Positions 1 to 25,764 of a stretch of 64,000 nucleotides of DNA are shown here, one piece after another. The notes below the pieces were generated by a model. The model was not told the DNA's origin. It did no database searches and saw only the letters and a program-made list of their open reading frames with translations. Numbering within the stretch: position 1 is the stretch's first letter; every line of letters begins with the position of its first letter. This DNA comes from Neodontobutis hainanensis (lineage: Eukaryota > Chordata > Actinopteri > Gobiiformes > Odontobutidae): contig JALDNG010000020.1 of the NCBI GenBank assembly GCA_024349245.1, forward strand, positions 6,588,001 through 6,652,000, read 5' to 3'. The position numbers and the translations under genes were made by a program.

Positions 1-1329
1 ATAAATGGTTCAAATTACAAAAGGTAAAAAAATCTGTAACAGGCAAACAATTTCTCCTTACATTTTTGTTATTGTGCTCAAGCTCTTGTGTCTTTTTCTG
101 GGAAAGATGCAATTGGTGGATTGACTAGGTGTCCGTGTGCAACTCTAGATCTTCCATGGTGCTGAAAGCACAATGATTAAAAAAGCCATCCGTCCTGATA
201 GTTCTGAGCCTGTTAGATGCACATAATGATTCCTCAAAATCACTATAAAGCACAGTATACTTTTATACTTGTGTAGTTTAGTGGTAAAGGAAAACTCTTG
301 AGTCACTATTGATTTTCAACATTGCTTTATCTAATCTAGACACAAAACAAGCAGTGACAGGCATCATCTAGGTCTCTCGGTCTACTCCGAAACCACACCC
401 TGGTTTACTACTTTACAGTACCAGTCTGTGTTATCTCTCACTGTTTGCCAAGCCAGTTAATTGTTAACCATGTGCACAAATGTGGCCGCGCCTCATCCCA
501 AGTTTATCATAATGTCACCTGAACACCGGACATTTAAACTGAGCACAATGGTTTCCTTTCACTCCTCAGACAGTGGACAGATACCACTAAAAGTCTAACA
601 GCATTTTGTATTTTTCATTCTACTAAATGTTACAAATTATTGTGCCAACTCTGTGTCATCAAACACTTTTTCCAACAAGTTTTCAATAAACAGAGAAACA
701 AATTTATTTTCAGCTTAACATACACTTCATGATATTCTATGTCATTACAGTAGAACTGCATTAGCATTGATATTGTGCCCTTATGATCTAAGATGTGAAA
801 TATTTAATACCTTATAATAGATCAAATGTTTTGAAAAAAATAAACAATGGGATATTTATTGTACATTAGTCAAGCTTCTGCTTAATGAAACCAATGTAAG
901 ACTATTGGTGTTGTTTTGCAGTCAGAAGCTTATCCTTACATCTGTTCTTCTCTAACTTTAGTTGCCAGTGGCAGATGAAACACATACTTGGCATATAACA
1001 AAAATAAAAAAAGTTGGTTATAAACAGGATAAATACAAGGCTTACCCCAACCTCAATAAGCTCACACTAGGAGAAGTCAGTTTTTTTAAAGGGGGGAAAC
1101 TGGCATGATAATAAAAGACTTGTTAGACAGGGTTACTAGAGGGCAGTGGCCGTAACTCCTCTGGTTGTTTGTGAGAGTCAGTGTGAGACAGGGATCATGT
1201 GGCTGGAGTGTGTCGCGTCCACCATTCAATGCTCAAAGTGGGCGGATTTTGCAGCCTCACTATACAACCAGAGGACACTTTCTGTCTACTTTTAGCGTCT
1301 GAGCTCACTCCAGCTTCAGGACTGTAAAA
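1..1329. other. Upstream of gramd1b exon 1
   Basis: AT-rich sequence with no coding exon that I can support. The last 150 bases or so are less AT-rich and include TGTCGCGTCC around 1210, so they may hold the promoter and 5' UTR for the first gramd1b exon seen here. GRAMD1B relatives use several alternative N-termini, so further upstream exons may lie outside the window. Confidence 0.4.
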
Positions 1330-6174
<4,845 letters not shown>

Positions 6175-7048
6175 CACCACTAGGCCATGTGGGGGCAGTT
6201 GTGCAATATAAAGTACCTTCCTTTAAAGGGTGCTCAGGTGGCTGCAAAGCTCAACAGTGAGCTGGTCCAATAGAAACAAGTGGAGGAACAGCAATCTCAG
6301 GTGTGCAGAGATGACCACATCCCGGACTGAGTGACAAACTGAGAAATTTATGAAAGGTTACTTCAGAAGGGTGTGAAAGTTATACCTTCTTCAAACCTGT
6401 GGGATAAACTGTTTCCTTTTGTTTCAAAGTGCATCCTACTGTAAGCCATGTAAACTAGGGGAGAGGGGTAGCAAGAAAGAAGGCAAACCACTGCATGCTT
6501 TTAGACTACATAGCTCCCCTCAGTGTTAATATGGTCCAGTTCCCATCGTTCTGTGTCAAAAAAAAGAACAAAAAGTCCAACTGAGAGTTATACAGGGTTG
6601 CTTTGAGTCTAATCAATTTCTTTTACTCTCCTGACTGTTCCAAATTGTTTGTCCCCTAGAGGGCCCCGTTGCAGTGTCCCTTTAAGAAATCTTCATTTGA
6701 TCAGACTGCAGTACTGACCCACAACCAAAAAGGAAACAATAGTGTAGCTGGAATTACAGCGTCAGCTTTGATGGTCTTTCAGGGCTGGTTCCTTGTCAGA
6801 CTGGGTTTTTTTATATAATTTTGAGCAATCTGGCATAACAATCATTAATTGATTGTGAGCTGCTCTGTTTTGAGAATGTATTACTCCTAAGGTCAGTATT
6901 AATCTGTAAAAGGGATGCTGCAGCTTGCCTTTAGGGATTTTTGTGTTCTTTTTTGTTTTATTACTAAACTGTGATGATACTCTTCAAAATGTTTCAAGAT
7001 TGAAAAGATTCTATGAATATATTTGACATATATGAGAATATATTATTA

Positions 7049-7126
<78 letters not shown>

Positions 7127-9247
7127 AGAGAGAGGTTTCAGAATATATAAAGAGAGGTTTCAGAGAGAGAGGTTTCAGAATATATAAACCTTATCTATAT
7201 TTATTCTTAATTTATGTACATGAAGAAATGATCAGAGCTTTAGAGCAGACTATCTGAAGTGTTTTCTTCGGAAACTGAAATGCATGCCAGATATGTCTGT
7301 GACATGTCCAGTGTGCAACAATGACCACATTGCGCGATTATCTTCGTGCACCTCTATGTGTGTGTGTACTGTATGTGTGAATGAGAGTGCATGTTAGGGA
7401 GTGCACACAACCATTTTTGTGTGAGTGTCACATTTGTACCATTCCACAATATTTGTCTCTTGTTTTCTGGCACAAACAGCCAGGGCTGCCTTTTTGATGC
7501 TAATGCTTTTGTATGCCGCCTTGCATTAGCCCTGCCAGGGTACAGTTTACACACACTGAATTTTGTTCTCAAATTATATGTCAAGATTTAAATTATAGTT
7601 TCATGTAAACATGGCTGGTATCATGTAACTTGGACAAATTGACAAATTAATGGTTGTCAATGTAATGATAATAACAAGTTGAAATAATATGTAGCATTTG
7701 CAGCATTTTTAAACACATCCTCCTGTTCTGTGAACCATTTTTACCCATCCCAACAACAATGATACTGCATATTGTTCAAAATTTATTATCTGAACTAGTT
7801 ATATATTTACAATTCATGTATTTTAAAATCATGTAAGCGAAAATCCTATTACCACTGACAGAATTTGTTTGTCAAACGCACTTCCTAAACCATACAAATC
7901 CTCCTACTGTAAAGTTTTATGCACTTTAGGCTCTTTTCTTATGAAGAATGACAAAGACAAATGGCAACAGCAGAGACTGAACGGTTAATGCAGGGCTTAG
8001 GAGATTTTAAAAGGTCTTTATCATAATGACACCTTTGAAATTGCAGATGTTATGATGTGTTCATGATTGGTAAACAGTTATGAGTGATGCTTTAAGGGAA
8101 TAATACTATGTGCCTGTGGCATGTTACAGACTGTGTGTGTGTGTTTATAAAACACATAATAAAGGCATTGATTAATGAAAACACAGAAACCTTAACAGAT
8201 GAATGTGAGTGGTTAGAAATTCTCTTGAAACCATTTTCTTAGTTTTGATTCCACTGAAAGATTTTTGCTACATTTATTTTATGGTACAGAAAGACAAATA
8301 ATGTATACAAAAATGTAAAATGCTTTAAGAGTGGTAGTTATATATTTATTTTATTTTAAATCTCATCCCTTTAGAACAGGAAATGGTAATTGCTTGAACG
8401 GCTGTAATACGCACATTACACTTGGGCTGGTTAATATAATGTTAATGCTGACTCTCCAGGGCTCAACAGAATAAACTAAATCTAACGTCACCAACCAACA
8501 CCACACTGAAAATTATTTATTTCTGAGTTTAATGGTTTTCCTCAAAACGGCATTCCACTCATGTAAATGATGTTCTACACCTGTATTTGATTTTTAGTGC
8601 TCACTCATTCTGTAATCTGTGTTTTAATATAAATGATTGTATGATTGCTATGGATACACAGCAATGGAAATGATGAATTTGAGATGCCACCAATATGTGA
8701 CAGACAACTAATGAATTACCTGCTTTTGTTGACTGTATTAATTGGCATTTGCCTTGTCACAAAGGCAATATTGCCAACCAACTAATGCAGAACTAACCAG
8801 CAGTTTTGGTTAACACATAAAACCTCACAATGAACAACCAACTTTTAGCAAATGCTTCTTCAAGTGTGTCTAGATAAAACATGTATTGGTGTAATTCAGT
8901 TAATTCTACTGTATGTTTTTTGTTTGTTTGTTTGTTTGTTTTTTTAGAAAATGTTTTGATTTCTAGGGATGCTTTTAGTGAAATTCATACAGAAGATACA
9001 GTAAATATACTGTATGTATATGTTGCATATATCTGCAGTGAGAACACACTGACAAAAGAATCCGGCCTGCGCTGTGCGTGGGCTGTGACTGTTCATGACT
9101 GCCTCATAGAGACAGATGATCCGAGTGACTTTCTGGTTCATGTGGAAATATAAATAAAACCAAAAATGTGTGATATCAGTGTTTTTCTGCTTTTTTTAAT
9201 ACATGTGATTAGTTTTAGAAGCCAAATCAGTTTTGATAAGATATGTA
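6175..9247. other. gramd1b 3' UTR and intergenic DNA
   Basis: The first part is probably the gramd1b 3' UTR, with an AATAAA near 8157 as one possible polyadenylation signal. The remainder is AT-rich and holds an AT microsatellite (7052-7123) and a short GAGAGGTTTCAGAATATATAAA tandem repeat just after it. A (GTTT)n tract lies at about 8920-8944. No further exon is supported. Confidence 0.45.
7052..7123. repeat. AT dinucleotide microsatellite plus short tandem repeat
   Basis: About 70 bases of uninterrupted AT repeats. They are followed at 7124-7190 by two imperfect copies of a unit built on GAGAGGTTTCAGAATATATA, with an extra GAGAGGTTTCA between them. Confidence 0.95.
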
Positions 9248-10445
9248 CAGTTGTGTTCATACGTTTACATACCCTGGCAGAATTTGTGATTCTTTTGGCC
9301 ATTTTTTAGACAATTTGATAACTTTTTTTCACTCATAGTTAGTGGTTGGACAACGCCATTTATTGTCAAACAATTGTGTTTACTCTTTTTAAATCATAAT
9401 GACAACAGAAATTACCCAAATGACCCTGATTAAAACTTTACATACCCCTGTTCTTAATACCGTGTATTGCCACCTTTAACAACAATGACAGATTGAAGTC
9501 TTTTGTGGTAGTTGTGGATGAGGCTCTTTATTTTCTCAGATGGTAAAGCTGCCCATTTTTCTTGGTAAAAAGCCTACAGTTCCTGTAAATTCTTGGGCTG
9601 TTTTGCATGAACTACACGTTTGAGACCTCTCCAGAGTGGCTCAATGATACTGAGGTCAGACTGAGATGGCCAGTGCAGAACCTTCTCTTTATGTTGCTGT
9701 AGCCAATGACAGGTCGACTTGGCCTTGTGCTTTGGATCGTTGTCATGTTGGAACATTTAATACGTCCCATGTGCAGCTTCCAGGATGATGAGTGCACATT
9801 TTCCTCCAGTATTTCCTGATGCTGCATTATGATTTATTTGTGTTTTTTTCTTTGCATCCTGAAATGTTTTTCTGGCTGTTGTGGCAGAAATCTAAGTTGG
9901 TCTATATGACCTTGGTCAGAATCCCTCATTTTCCACTTCTTAATTAGAGTTTGAACACTGCTGATTGGCATTATTAGTTCCTTAAATATCTTGTTATATC
10001 TCTTTCCTGTTTTAAACAGTTCAATGACCTTTGTCTTCAGATCCTTTGACAATTCCTTTTCTATACCTATGACTCAGAATACAGAAACATCAGTGCAGCA
10101 CTGGATGAGAGATGCAAGACAGATGGGTCTGTCAGGAGCCCAGAAACTCACTGACCTTTTATACACACACACTGATTACACACAAACATATCCCAGGTGA
10201 GGATGGTTATCTTTAGTAACCATTCAAACCTGTTTGTGTCACTTGTGTGTATGTTATCAGACCAAAATCACCAGGGTATGTAAACTTTTGCGTAGTTTCT
10301 GTTGTCATTATGATTGAAAAAGTAAACAAAGTTGTTTGACAATAAATGACTTCCCTCGCCACTGAGTGTGAAAGAAAGGTTTTTGTGTTATATTCATACT
10401 CTCTGCAAAATGCCCAGAAAATGTAAATTTATAATCTGTAAACTG
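9248..10445 (-). mobile_element. Degenerate Tc1-like DNA transposon
   Basis: Flanked by TA at 9246-9247 and 10446-10447. The ends are imperfect inverted repeats: the left begins CAGTTGTGTTCATACGTTTA and the right, read in reverse, begins CAGTTTACAGATTATAAA. Inner repeat copies (ATTTATTGTCAAACAA and CATAATGACAACAGAAA types) recur in each arm, the IR/DR layout of fish Tc1 elements. Minus-strand fragments resemble Tc1 transposase. An N-terminal helix-turn-helix-like part is at 9834-10052 (MSKDLKTKVIELFKTGKRYN). DDE-region parts are at 9574-9827 ([16 protein letters not shown], then a [12 protein letters not shown] motif with SIIEPLW). They lie in different frames separated by stops, so this is a dead copy. 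Confidence 0.88.
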
Positions 10446-11205
10446 TATATTATTATATTACTACAAATATATATTTTTTTAAAATAGCAGAAGTTTCTTT
10501 GTTGAAATATTAACCCACTTTGTAGACAGTGAACAACACATGTCATAAGGCCTGTATATTAACAGTTATTTTTGCTATAGTTGATATGAAAGGTTGAAGT
10601 CAAGTGTTATTTTTGAAAATTACATATTTACAACTCCAGCTAAAAGTGAGTTGACCTACTGTGTAACTCTGAAGTAATCTAGCACTGATTGCATGATGTC
10701 TTGTCATGACATCGACTACTTGTGATTGTAATTTGTCTTCTAATAGACCATATGTAGGCCATCAAAAAAAAAAAAGCCAGCTTTTGTTCTAGTGTTCTAT
10801 TGGCAGTAGAGTCAACAAACTACAGGCTTGAGTGAAATGAAAGAATCCATTAGTTCCAGTGGCAGGAGATGTGAGGAAGGGTGAGGTCACTGTAATGAAT
10901 CAAGGGGGATGGGACGCACGCAGCATCCTATCTCGTCCAATGAAGACTCAAATAGCGTTGGGACTGGAGTGCTCCTACTTTCTTACACTCGAAAGGGGCG
11001 GGGCTTCGTGCCTGCGTTTGACAGCTACGAAAAAGAGAAACGCGCTGCTCACAGACTGGCAGGGGAACCATGCTGCTGATGGTCAGTCTCACAAAGATGC
11101 TGCAAGGGTGTGTAAGGCTACACTCCAGCCCGTTCTGGACTTAAATACATGATATAATTAGTAAAGGTTTCCAAGTGCAATTAGCGGCTATAGTTGGCAG
11201 CATCC
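10446..11205. other. dact3 upstream region
   Basis: Intergenic sequence becoming GC-richer toward dact3. A GGGGCGGGGC stretch (GC-box like) lies near 10995. The 300 bases before the start codon are the likely promoter and 5' UTR. No separate gene is supported. Confidence 0.45.
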
Positions 11206-19763
<8,558 letters not shown>

Positions 19764-21815
19764 AGAAGCTATCTGTCTATTTCTTTCACGTGGCTTTAAA
19801 GCCAATGGCCCTGTGTCAGATGTAACCTACATAGCACATAGTCAGTGTTTGTTCTCTTACTACCTCCTGTTCTTACAATATTAGCTAGATTCTTACAGCT
19901 GACAGCCATGAGACATCTGACAAATGGCCATTATCCTTTTCTTAAGTGATGTTAATTATTGTCAGGCCATGTTACACTGTATATAAATCAATGACTGTAT
20001 AAATATAGACAACTTCCATCCATTGCTCCCTAATTCACTGATATTTTCGTTACCAAAGGGCAATAAAATGGTGGTTACACACGTGCTTTTTCTGCTTCTA
20101 CTGCATAGTAAAACAATAGTTTTAAGATAGCATAAACAGATGTATTAATCAAAAATCAAGTTGTAATGTAGTAAAAATTGAGCTCTAGAGACCAGAGCCA
20201 TCTTTTGTACCAGGCTGTAAACATGATTTTTACTCTTGGGTTTCTGCTTATATATCTGCTTTTGGAGCCTGCCCTCGGTGGACGGTGGTATATCGCTGTA
20301 TATTGCTGTATGGAGGTGCAGTTACTTTAGGACCTTTTAAGGGGTTCTATGAGAGAGGCTTGGTATAAATCAATCCTAACAGCAGACATATAATATATAC
20401 CTTATTTGTTTTGAAAGAAAAAGGTTTAAGTAAAAGCATTGACTCAAGGTGAAGACATTTTGTCTCTAATTCCAAGAGACTTAATCAATTCTGAGATCAA
20501 CTGGTAAGAGAGCTGAGCTTATATCTCCAGAGGGAAGAGTTTCCCCTGAAACCAAACCTGATGGACCAGGCTGTTCTGATCTCGTGGTCCTTGGCTATCA
20601 AAGGGAAGTGTGAGTCCTGATGTGAGAGTCGTTAAGGCTCAGGAGAGTTGTTAGTGCCACTCCTCCATTCAGGTGCAGTGTTTGTTGTTCTAGGGTGAGG
20701 TTCTTTTGTTTTAGGTTTCAGAACACTGTTATAAATACTAGGCAACATGAATCTGAGGCCACCTTCTCTGTTCAATGACAGCTTTTCCTTTTTCACCAAA
20801 AATGGCTTCCTTAACCCCTCTCTCAAACCATCAACAATGTCCTTTGACATTATTTGACCTAATTTGTTTTGATTAACTACTTGTGTCTGGTTTGATTTTA
20901 CAGTTCACTGTGTAATCCCTGAAATTAGCTTTGACACATTCACTTCCTAGGATGATCCATTCATAAATAGCCCATGGACCCAACAGAGAACTCGTTTTTT
21001 ATGCAGTGTTTACATAATGGTACTCCTACGTTTTTAAAGCACATGACACATCCGTATACAAATATTTTTTCTCTGATAACTATGCTAAGCTCAGCTTCTT
21101 TGTAAACAGGACCTAAAAGTATTCACCACTACCTCTCTTTTTTTGTGTGGCGATGAACATAAACACAGGACAATGTGTTTCATTTTGGATTTACATTCTA
21201 TTGTAAAAATGCAGCGTATGTATATGCCATCTCGTGGCCTTGTTCTGATGAATGTAATTAGTAAATAAAAACACCGTTGCTGCAGATTTCAGATTTGTGT
21301 TTTGCTTTATTAATTAAATACAATAAAATTATAAAATAAAAATGCATATCACATGGTGCCTTTCTCAAGATTTAGTAGCTTCAGTGTGTGGAAGATACAA
21401 GTTTGTGGATTTACTGTAAGAAAAGCTTGTATCTTAAAAAAAAACAATAAAAAAACAATAAGATATTAGCAAGAATAAATATATATGTTATTTTTGACAA
21501 TGCTGTATTAAACTGTATTATAATAAAAACATTAAAAAGAGAAGTGTGATAGAAAACAGAAGTTTAAGACAAAATGCTGACAGGAAATATTTAAAATATT
21601 GGCTAATCGTTCTCACACACTGCCATGGCTTCTGTCTTATATTTCAAGAAAGACACACAGCCATACCTTAGAATTACTTACTAAAGGAAAGCCCATGTGT
21701 TTTTATGAACATTTTAACAAGGATAAAAAAACATTCTTCAGGTATAGGTCTATTTTAGACAATTACTTGCCTAAAAGTTCAAACAGGCTTTAAAAATACC
21801 ATATTACTGAATCAT
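19764..21815. other. dact3 3' UTR and space between dact3 and c5ar1 copy A
   Basis: An AATAAA at 20062-20067 is a plausible dact3 polyadenylation signal. The dact3 and c5ar1 genes converge here (+ and -). The whole stretch recurs, with small insertions and deletions, at 24052-25764. The open frame at 20632-20850 (-) has no recognisable family. Confidence 0.6.
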
Positions 21816-22832
21816 TTAGACCTTAGTTATCACCCTTCCTAGGGTTGAGCTCCTGATGTCATTAGTGACGCTCGTCCTATTTTGTGGTTCTTCTGTGGCA
21901 AAGTGCAGAACACTGCGCAGGGAACGGTTCATTCTGTTTTTGAAGCCCCGGCCCAGACACACATAGAGCAGTGGGTTAAGACAGCTGTTGACATATGCCA
22001 GACAGAGTGCCAATGCGTGAGCAAAAAAAACTTTAGGACTGTGAGGAGATGACCGGGGGATATATAAGAGAATAAAATCTATGATGTGGAGAGGTATCCA
22101 GCACAAGAAGAAGCTAAATATCACTGCAACAATGACTTTGAACATTCTCTTAGAGCGGTTCACTTGGGACAGTCCACTATCTGTTCTCATGTACACCTTC
22201 CAATGACACACTGCAATCACCAGAAAAGGGAGAACGAATCCCATTATGAAGCGGAATGATACGACAATCCAGCGACTGTGAGCATTTGGAAACATTGTAA
22301 CACACTCTCTCTTCTCTTCTCCTGCTTCGATCTCCTTGTAATAGAGAAACTGTGGGATGCTGCCTAAAAGAGCTAGGCACCAAACAAGCAGACAGACCCA
22401 TACTGCTGCCTTAGGTCGCCGTTTGTTCTGACACCAAACAGGTTTACTAACCAGCAAGTAGCGGTCAAGACTGATCAAAACCAGCTGTAAGACACTGCAG
22501 TACATCACCATGTAAAACAAGCTTTTGACAAGAGTGCAAGCCAGTGGGCCAAAGTGCCAGTGGTCATCGTGAACTAGTGGCACCATGAGCAGAGGCAAAG
22601 AGAGGCAGCACAGAAGATCAGCCACAGCCAGGTTTAAGAACCACAAAGAAGTGACCGTGTGAGGCATGCAGAAGCCTGTCACCCACACCACCAGACCATT
22701 TCCAGGCACGCCCAGCAGGGTCACAAGGCCATAGCACACCAGCGCTATAATCTGAGCAGGTTGCAGCTCATGAGTTAAGACCTCTGGAATATCAGGGTAG
22801 TCCGTAACATTAAGATTTTCAAAGTAATCCAT
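21816..22832 (-). CDS. c5ar1: C5a anaphylatoxin chemotactic receptor-like GPCR, copy A
   Basis: C5aR1 is a seven-helix receptor on myeloid cells that binds complement fragment C5a. The 338-residue single coding exon starts at an ATG five bases after a splice acceptor (CTTCCACAG), so a noncoding 5' exon precedes it. Visible: acidic, Tyr-rich N-terminus with an NVT sequon at residue 8; TM1 GNGLVVWVTGF; TM2 WFLNLAVADLLCCLSLP; TM3 ending in DRY; KPVWCQNKR in loop 2, close to human KPIWCQNFR; TM6 FFLCWIPLHI with the CWxP tryptophan; TM7 NSCLNPLLY, the NPxxY motif; a basic helix 8 and a Ser/Thr-rich tail. C5AR2 lacks DRY and C3AR1 has a much longer second extracellular loop, so C5aR1 fits best. Confidence 0.9.
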   Translation of the reverse strand: MDYFENLNVTDYPDIPEVLTHELQPAQIIALVCYGLVTLLGVPGNGLVVWVTGFCMPHTVTSLWFLNLAVADLLCCLSLPLLMVPLVHDDHWHFGPLACTLVKSLFYMVMYCSVLQLVLISLDRYLLVSKPVWCQNKRRPKAAVWVCLLVWCLALLGSIPQFLYYKEIEAGEEKRECVTMFPNAHSRWIVVSFRFIMGFVLPFLVIAVCHWKVYMRTDSGLSQVNRSKRMFKVIVAVIFSFFLCWIPLHIIDFILLYIPRSSPHSPKVFFAHALALCLAYVNSCLNPLLYVCLGRGFKNRMNRSLRSVLHFATEEPQNRTSVTNDIRSSTLGRVITKV

Positions 22833-22925
22833 GCTTGCTGTGGAAGTAAAAGGTTGACCATTATTGTTGAATAGAAGTATTCTGCTAATCAGTGTTTAAT
22901 AATTATATAAAAATATCACACTTAC

Positions 22926-22990
22926 AAGAAGGGTTTATGATGATTTAAGAAGGAAGTGAAATTGCTTTGCTTTTAAACCCCATAAATCCC
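22926..22990 (-). promoter_or_regulatory. Noncoding 5' exon and proximal promoter of c5ar1 copy A
   Basis: Read on the minus strand, a GTAAGT donor follows CCCTTCTT at 22926, and its acceptor lies just before the coding exon. Equivalent donors occur beside copy B (26880) and copy C (31382). Just upstream is GGGCGGGGATTTATGGGG, which could act as a GC box with a TATA-like element. The transcription start is not visible; the right boundary is approximate. Confidence 0.5.
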
Positions 22991-23612
22991 CGCCCTAGAT
23001 GTGCTCATACAGTTGCACAAGATCCTATCTTGGAGACAGGATATTTAAAAGAAATATACTTAATCTATCTCACCACTGTGTCATCTAGACAGGGGACTGT
23101 CAGAAACACTGCACATTTCAGTCAATTGCACAACACTTTTGTTCCCTCGCAATAAAGGAACCACTTAAAGTGGAGTTTATTGTTTGCACAAACCAATTTT
23201 AATATTGTTCAGTCAGTAAACATTATTCTCAAATACATAATATTTATTTCCTGGTGGAAAAATGCAGAATTTTACAGCAATAACACAAGAAATGTGATAT
23301 ATACAATGTCAAAAGTAATCAAAGTCAATTATAATTAACAATATTTGTATGTAACTTCAGTTTGAGTCCTTAACTCAAGCTGCCTCCCTTTTGTGTGAAC
23401 AGGAATGACAAAATGTGTCCAAAAACAAACTATTCAATAATGTAACTCTATAGGCTAACTGGTCACATTTACAAATCTGTTTTGAGGGACATTAAAAAAG
23501 ATATATGGCATGGTGTGAGTTCAGAATGATCCACCACCTTTAAATCAAATAAAACAACATATACTTAATACTAAGACAGTATAGCTGTATCTTAATACAT
23601 TTACCAAAGTTC

Positions 23613-23745
23613 TTATGATGTTGTAAAGAACAGACAGAAGTCTACGCTTCTTAGTCTGCAATGTTGGCTGAAGGAATACACTGCTCCAATAACAGGTCCT
23701 CCTTGTCTTCCTCCATGTCCATGTTTTCTGGAGGTCAGCTTCTTT
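23613..23745 (-). pseudogene. Relict of the LBH-like gene's last exon
   Basis: Matches 35475-35625 of the intact LBH-like exon: shared minus-strand CTCCAGAAAACATGGACATG, and GGAGCAGTGTATTCC followed by GCCAACATTGCAGACT. Here GCAGACT runs into TAA instead of the acidic EEEEEE tract, and the LBH core upstream is missing. The fragment ends near 23745, where dact3-flank-derived sequence begins, marking a duplication breakpoint. Confidence 0.82.
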
Positions 23746-23817
23746 GGAGATTCAGGACAATGTGGTTCATTTTGGATTGACATTTTGTTGTAAATTTGCA
23801 GCGTAATATAGCCTACA

Positions 23818-24051
23818 GCCTCGAGTTCTCTGTCCAGTGACTCTGATGAGAGTGGGGGGCTGGTGTGGCCACAGCAGCTGCCCCCACACCTGGCTATGAT
23901 GTCCTCCTCTTCCTCACCCTCAGCAAAGGCCACAGCCAATGCCAGCACCTCACAACCAAAAGCGTTTGTGAAAATCAAAACCTCCCACGCACTCAAAAAG
24001 AAGATTCTCCGATTCCGCTCTGGATCCCTCAAAGTCATGACAACTGTGTGA
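23818..24051 (+). pseudogene. Partial duplicate of the dact3 last exon (3' end only)
   Basis: Nearly identical to 19530-19763, the final 78 codons of dact3 with stop. It begins abruptly at CCTCGAGTTCTCTGTCCAGT without promoter or splice signal and continues into a copy of the dact3 3' flank. The reading frame is not broken: the main residue changes are R to H, D to N and A to T in three positions, and the PDZ ligand MTTV is intact. An ATG at 23863-23865 opens a 62-residue frame in a shifted register with respect to upstream sequence but in the dact3 frame. Most likely a relict carried by the receptor duplication. Confidence 0.88.
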
Positions 24052-25764
24052 AGAAGCTATCTGTCTATTTCTTTCACATGGCTTTAAAGCCAATGGCCCT
24101 GTGTCAGATGTAACCTACATAGCACATAGTCAGTGTTTGTTCTCTTACTATCTCCTGTTCTTACAATATTAGCTAGATTCTTACAGCTGACAGCCATGAG
24201 ACATCTGACAAATGGCCATTATCCTTTTCTTGAGTGATGTTAATTATTGTCAGGCCATGTTACACCTTGTATAAATCAATGACTGTATAAATATAGACAA
24301 CTTCCATCCATTGCTCCCTAATTCACTGATATTGTCGTTACCAAAGGGCAATAAAATGGCGGTTACACACAGGCTTTTCGGGTTCTACTGCATAGTATAA
24401 CAATAGTTTTAAGATAGCATAAACAGATGTATTAGACAAAAATTGAGATGTAATGTAGTAAACACTGAGCTCTAGAGACCAGAGCCATCTTTTGTACCAG
24501 GCTGTAAACATGATTTTTACCCTTGTAAAGTCGCCATTGGGTTTCTGCATATATATCCGCTTTTGGAGCCTGCCCTCTGGTGGACAGCGGTATATCGCTG
24601 TATATTGCTGTATGGAGGCCCTTATGACCTTTTAAGGAGTTCTATGAGAGAGGCTTGGTATAAATCAATACTAACAGCAGACATATAGTATATACCTTAT
24701 TTGTTTTGGGAAAAAAAGGGTTAAGTAAAAGCATTTGGACTCAGTTTTCAAGGTGAAGACATTTTGTCTCTAATTCCAAGAGACTTAATCAATTCTGAGA
24801 TCAACTGGTAAGAGCGCTGAGCTTATATCTCCAGAGGGAAGAGTTTCCCCTGAAACCAAACCTGATGGACCAGGCTGTTCTGGTCTCGTGGACTATGGCT
24901 ATGAAAGGGAAGTGTGAGTCCTGATGTGAGAGTCGTTAAGGCTCAGGAGAGTTGTTAGTGCCACTCCTCCATTCAGGTGCAGACTCATTAGTGTCACTGT
25001 TCTATTCAGGTGCAGTGTTTGTTGTTCTGGGGTGAGGTTCTTTTGTTTTAGGTTTCAGAACACTGTTATAAATACTAATCTGAGGCCACCTTCTCTGTTC
25101 AATGAAGGCTTTTCCATTTTCACCAAAAATGGCTTCCTTCTCCACTCTCTCAGACGATCATGCCATCTCGTGGCCTTATTCTGATGAATGTAATTTGTAA
25201 ATAAAAACACCATTGCTGCAAATTTCAGATTTGTGTTTTGCTTTATTTTTTAAATACAATAAAATAAATAAAATAAAATGCATATCACATGGTGCTTTTT
25301 TCAAGATTTTGTAGCTCCAGTGTGTGGAAGATACTTGATAAAAGAGGAACAAGTTTGTGGTTTTACTGTTAGAAAAGCTTGTATCTTAAAAAAAAAAAAA
25401 AAATAACGAAATATTAGCAAGAATAAATATATGCCCAGTTATTTTTGACAATGCTGTATTAAACTGTTATACAATAAAAACATTAAAAACAGAAGTGTGA
25501 TAGAAAACTGAAGTTTAAGACAAAATGCTGACAGGAAATATTTAAAATATTGGCTAATCGTTCTCACACACTGCCATGGCTTTTGTCTTATATTTCAAGA
25601 AAGACGCAGCCATACCTTAGAATTACTTACTAAAGGAAAGCCCATGTGTTTTTATGAACTTTTTAACAAGGATAAAAAAACATTCTTCAGGTATAGGTCT
25701 ATTTCAGACAATTACTTGCCTAAAAGTTCAAACTGGCTTCAAAAATACCATATTACTGAATCAT
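24052..25764. other. Duplicated dact3 3' flank
   Basis: Second copy of 19764-21815, with an AATAAA near 24350 and several small insertions and deletions. It carries an internal repeat of TTCAGGTGCAG near 24970 and 25009 that segment 1 lacks. It lacks about 300 bases present in segment 1 between roughly 20840 and 21225. No gene. Confidence 0.7.
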
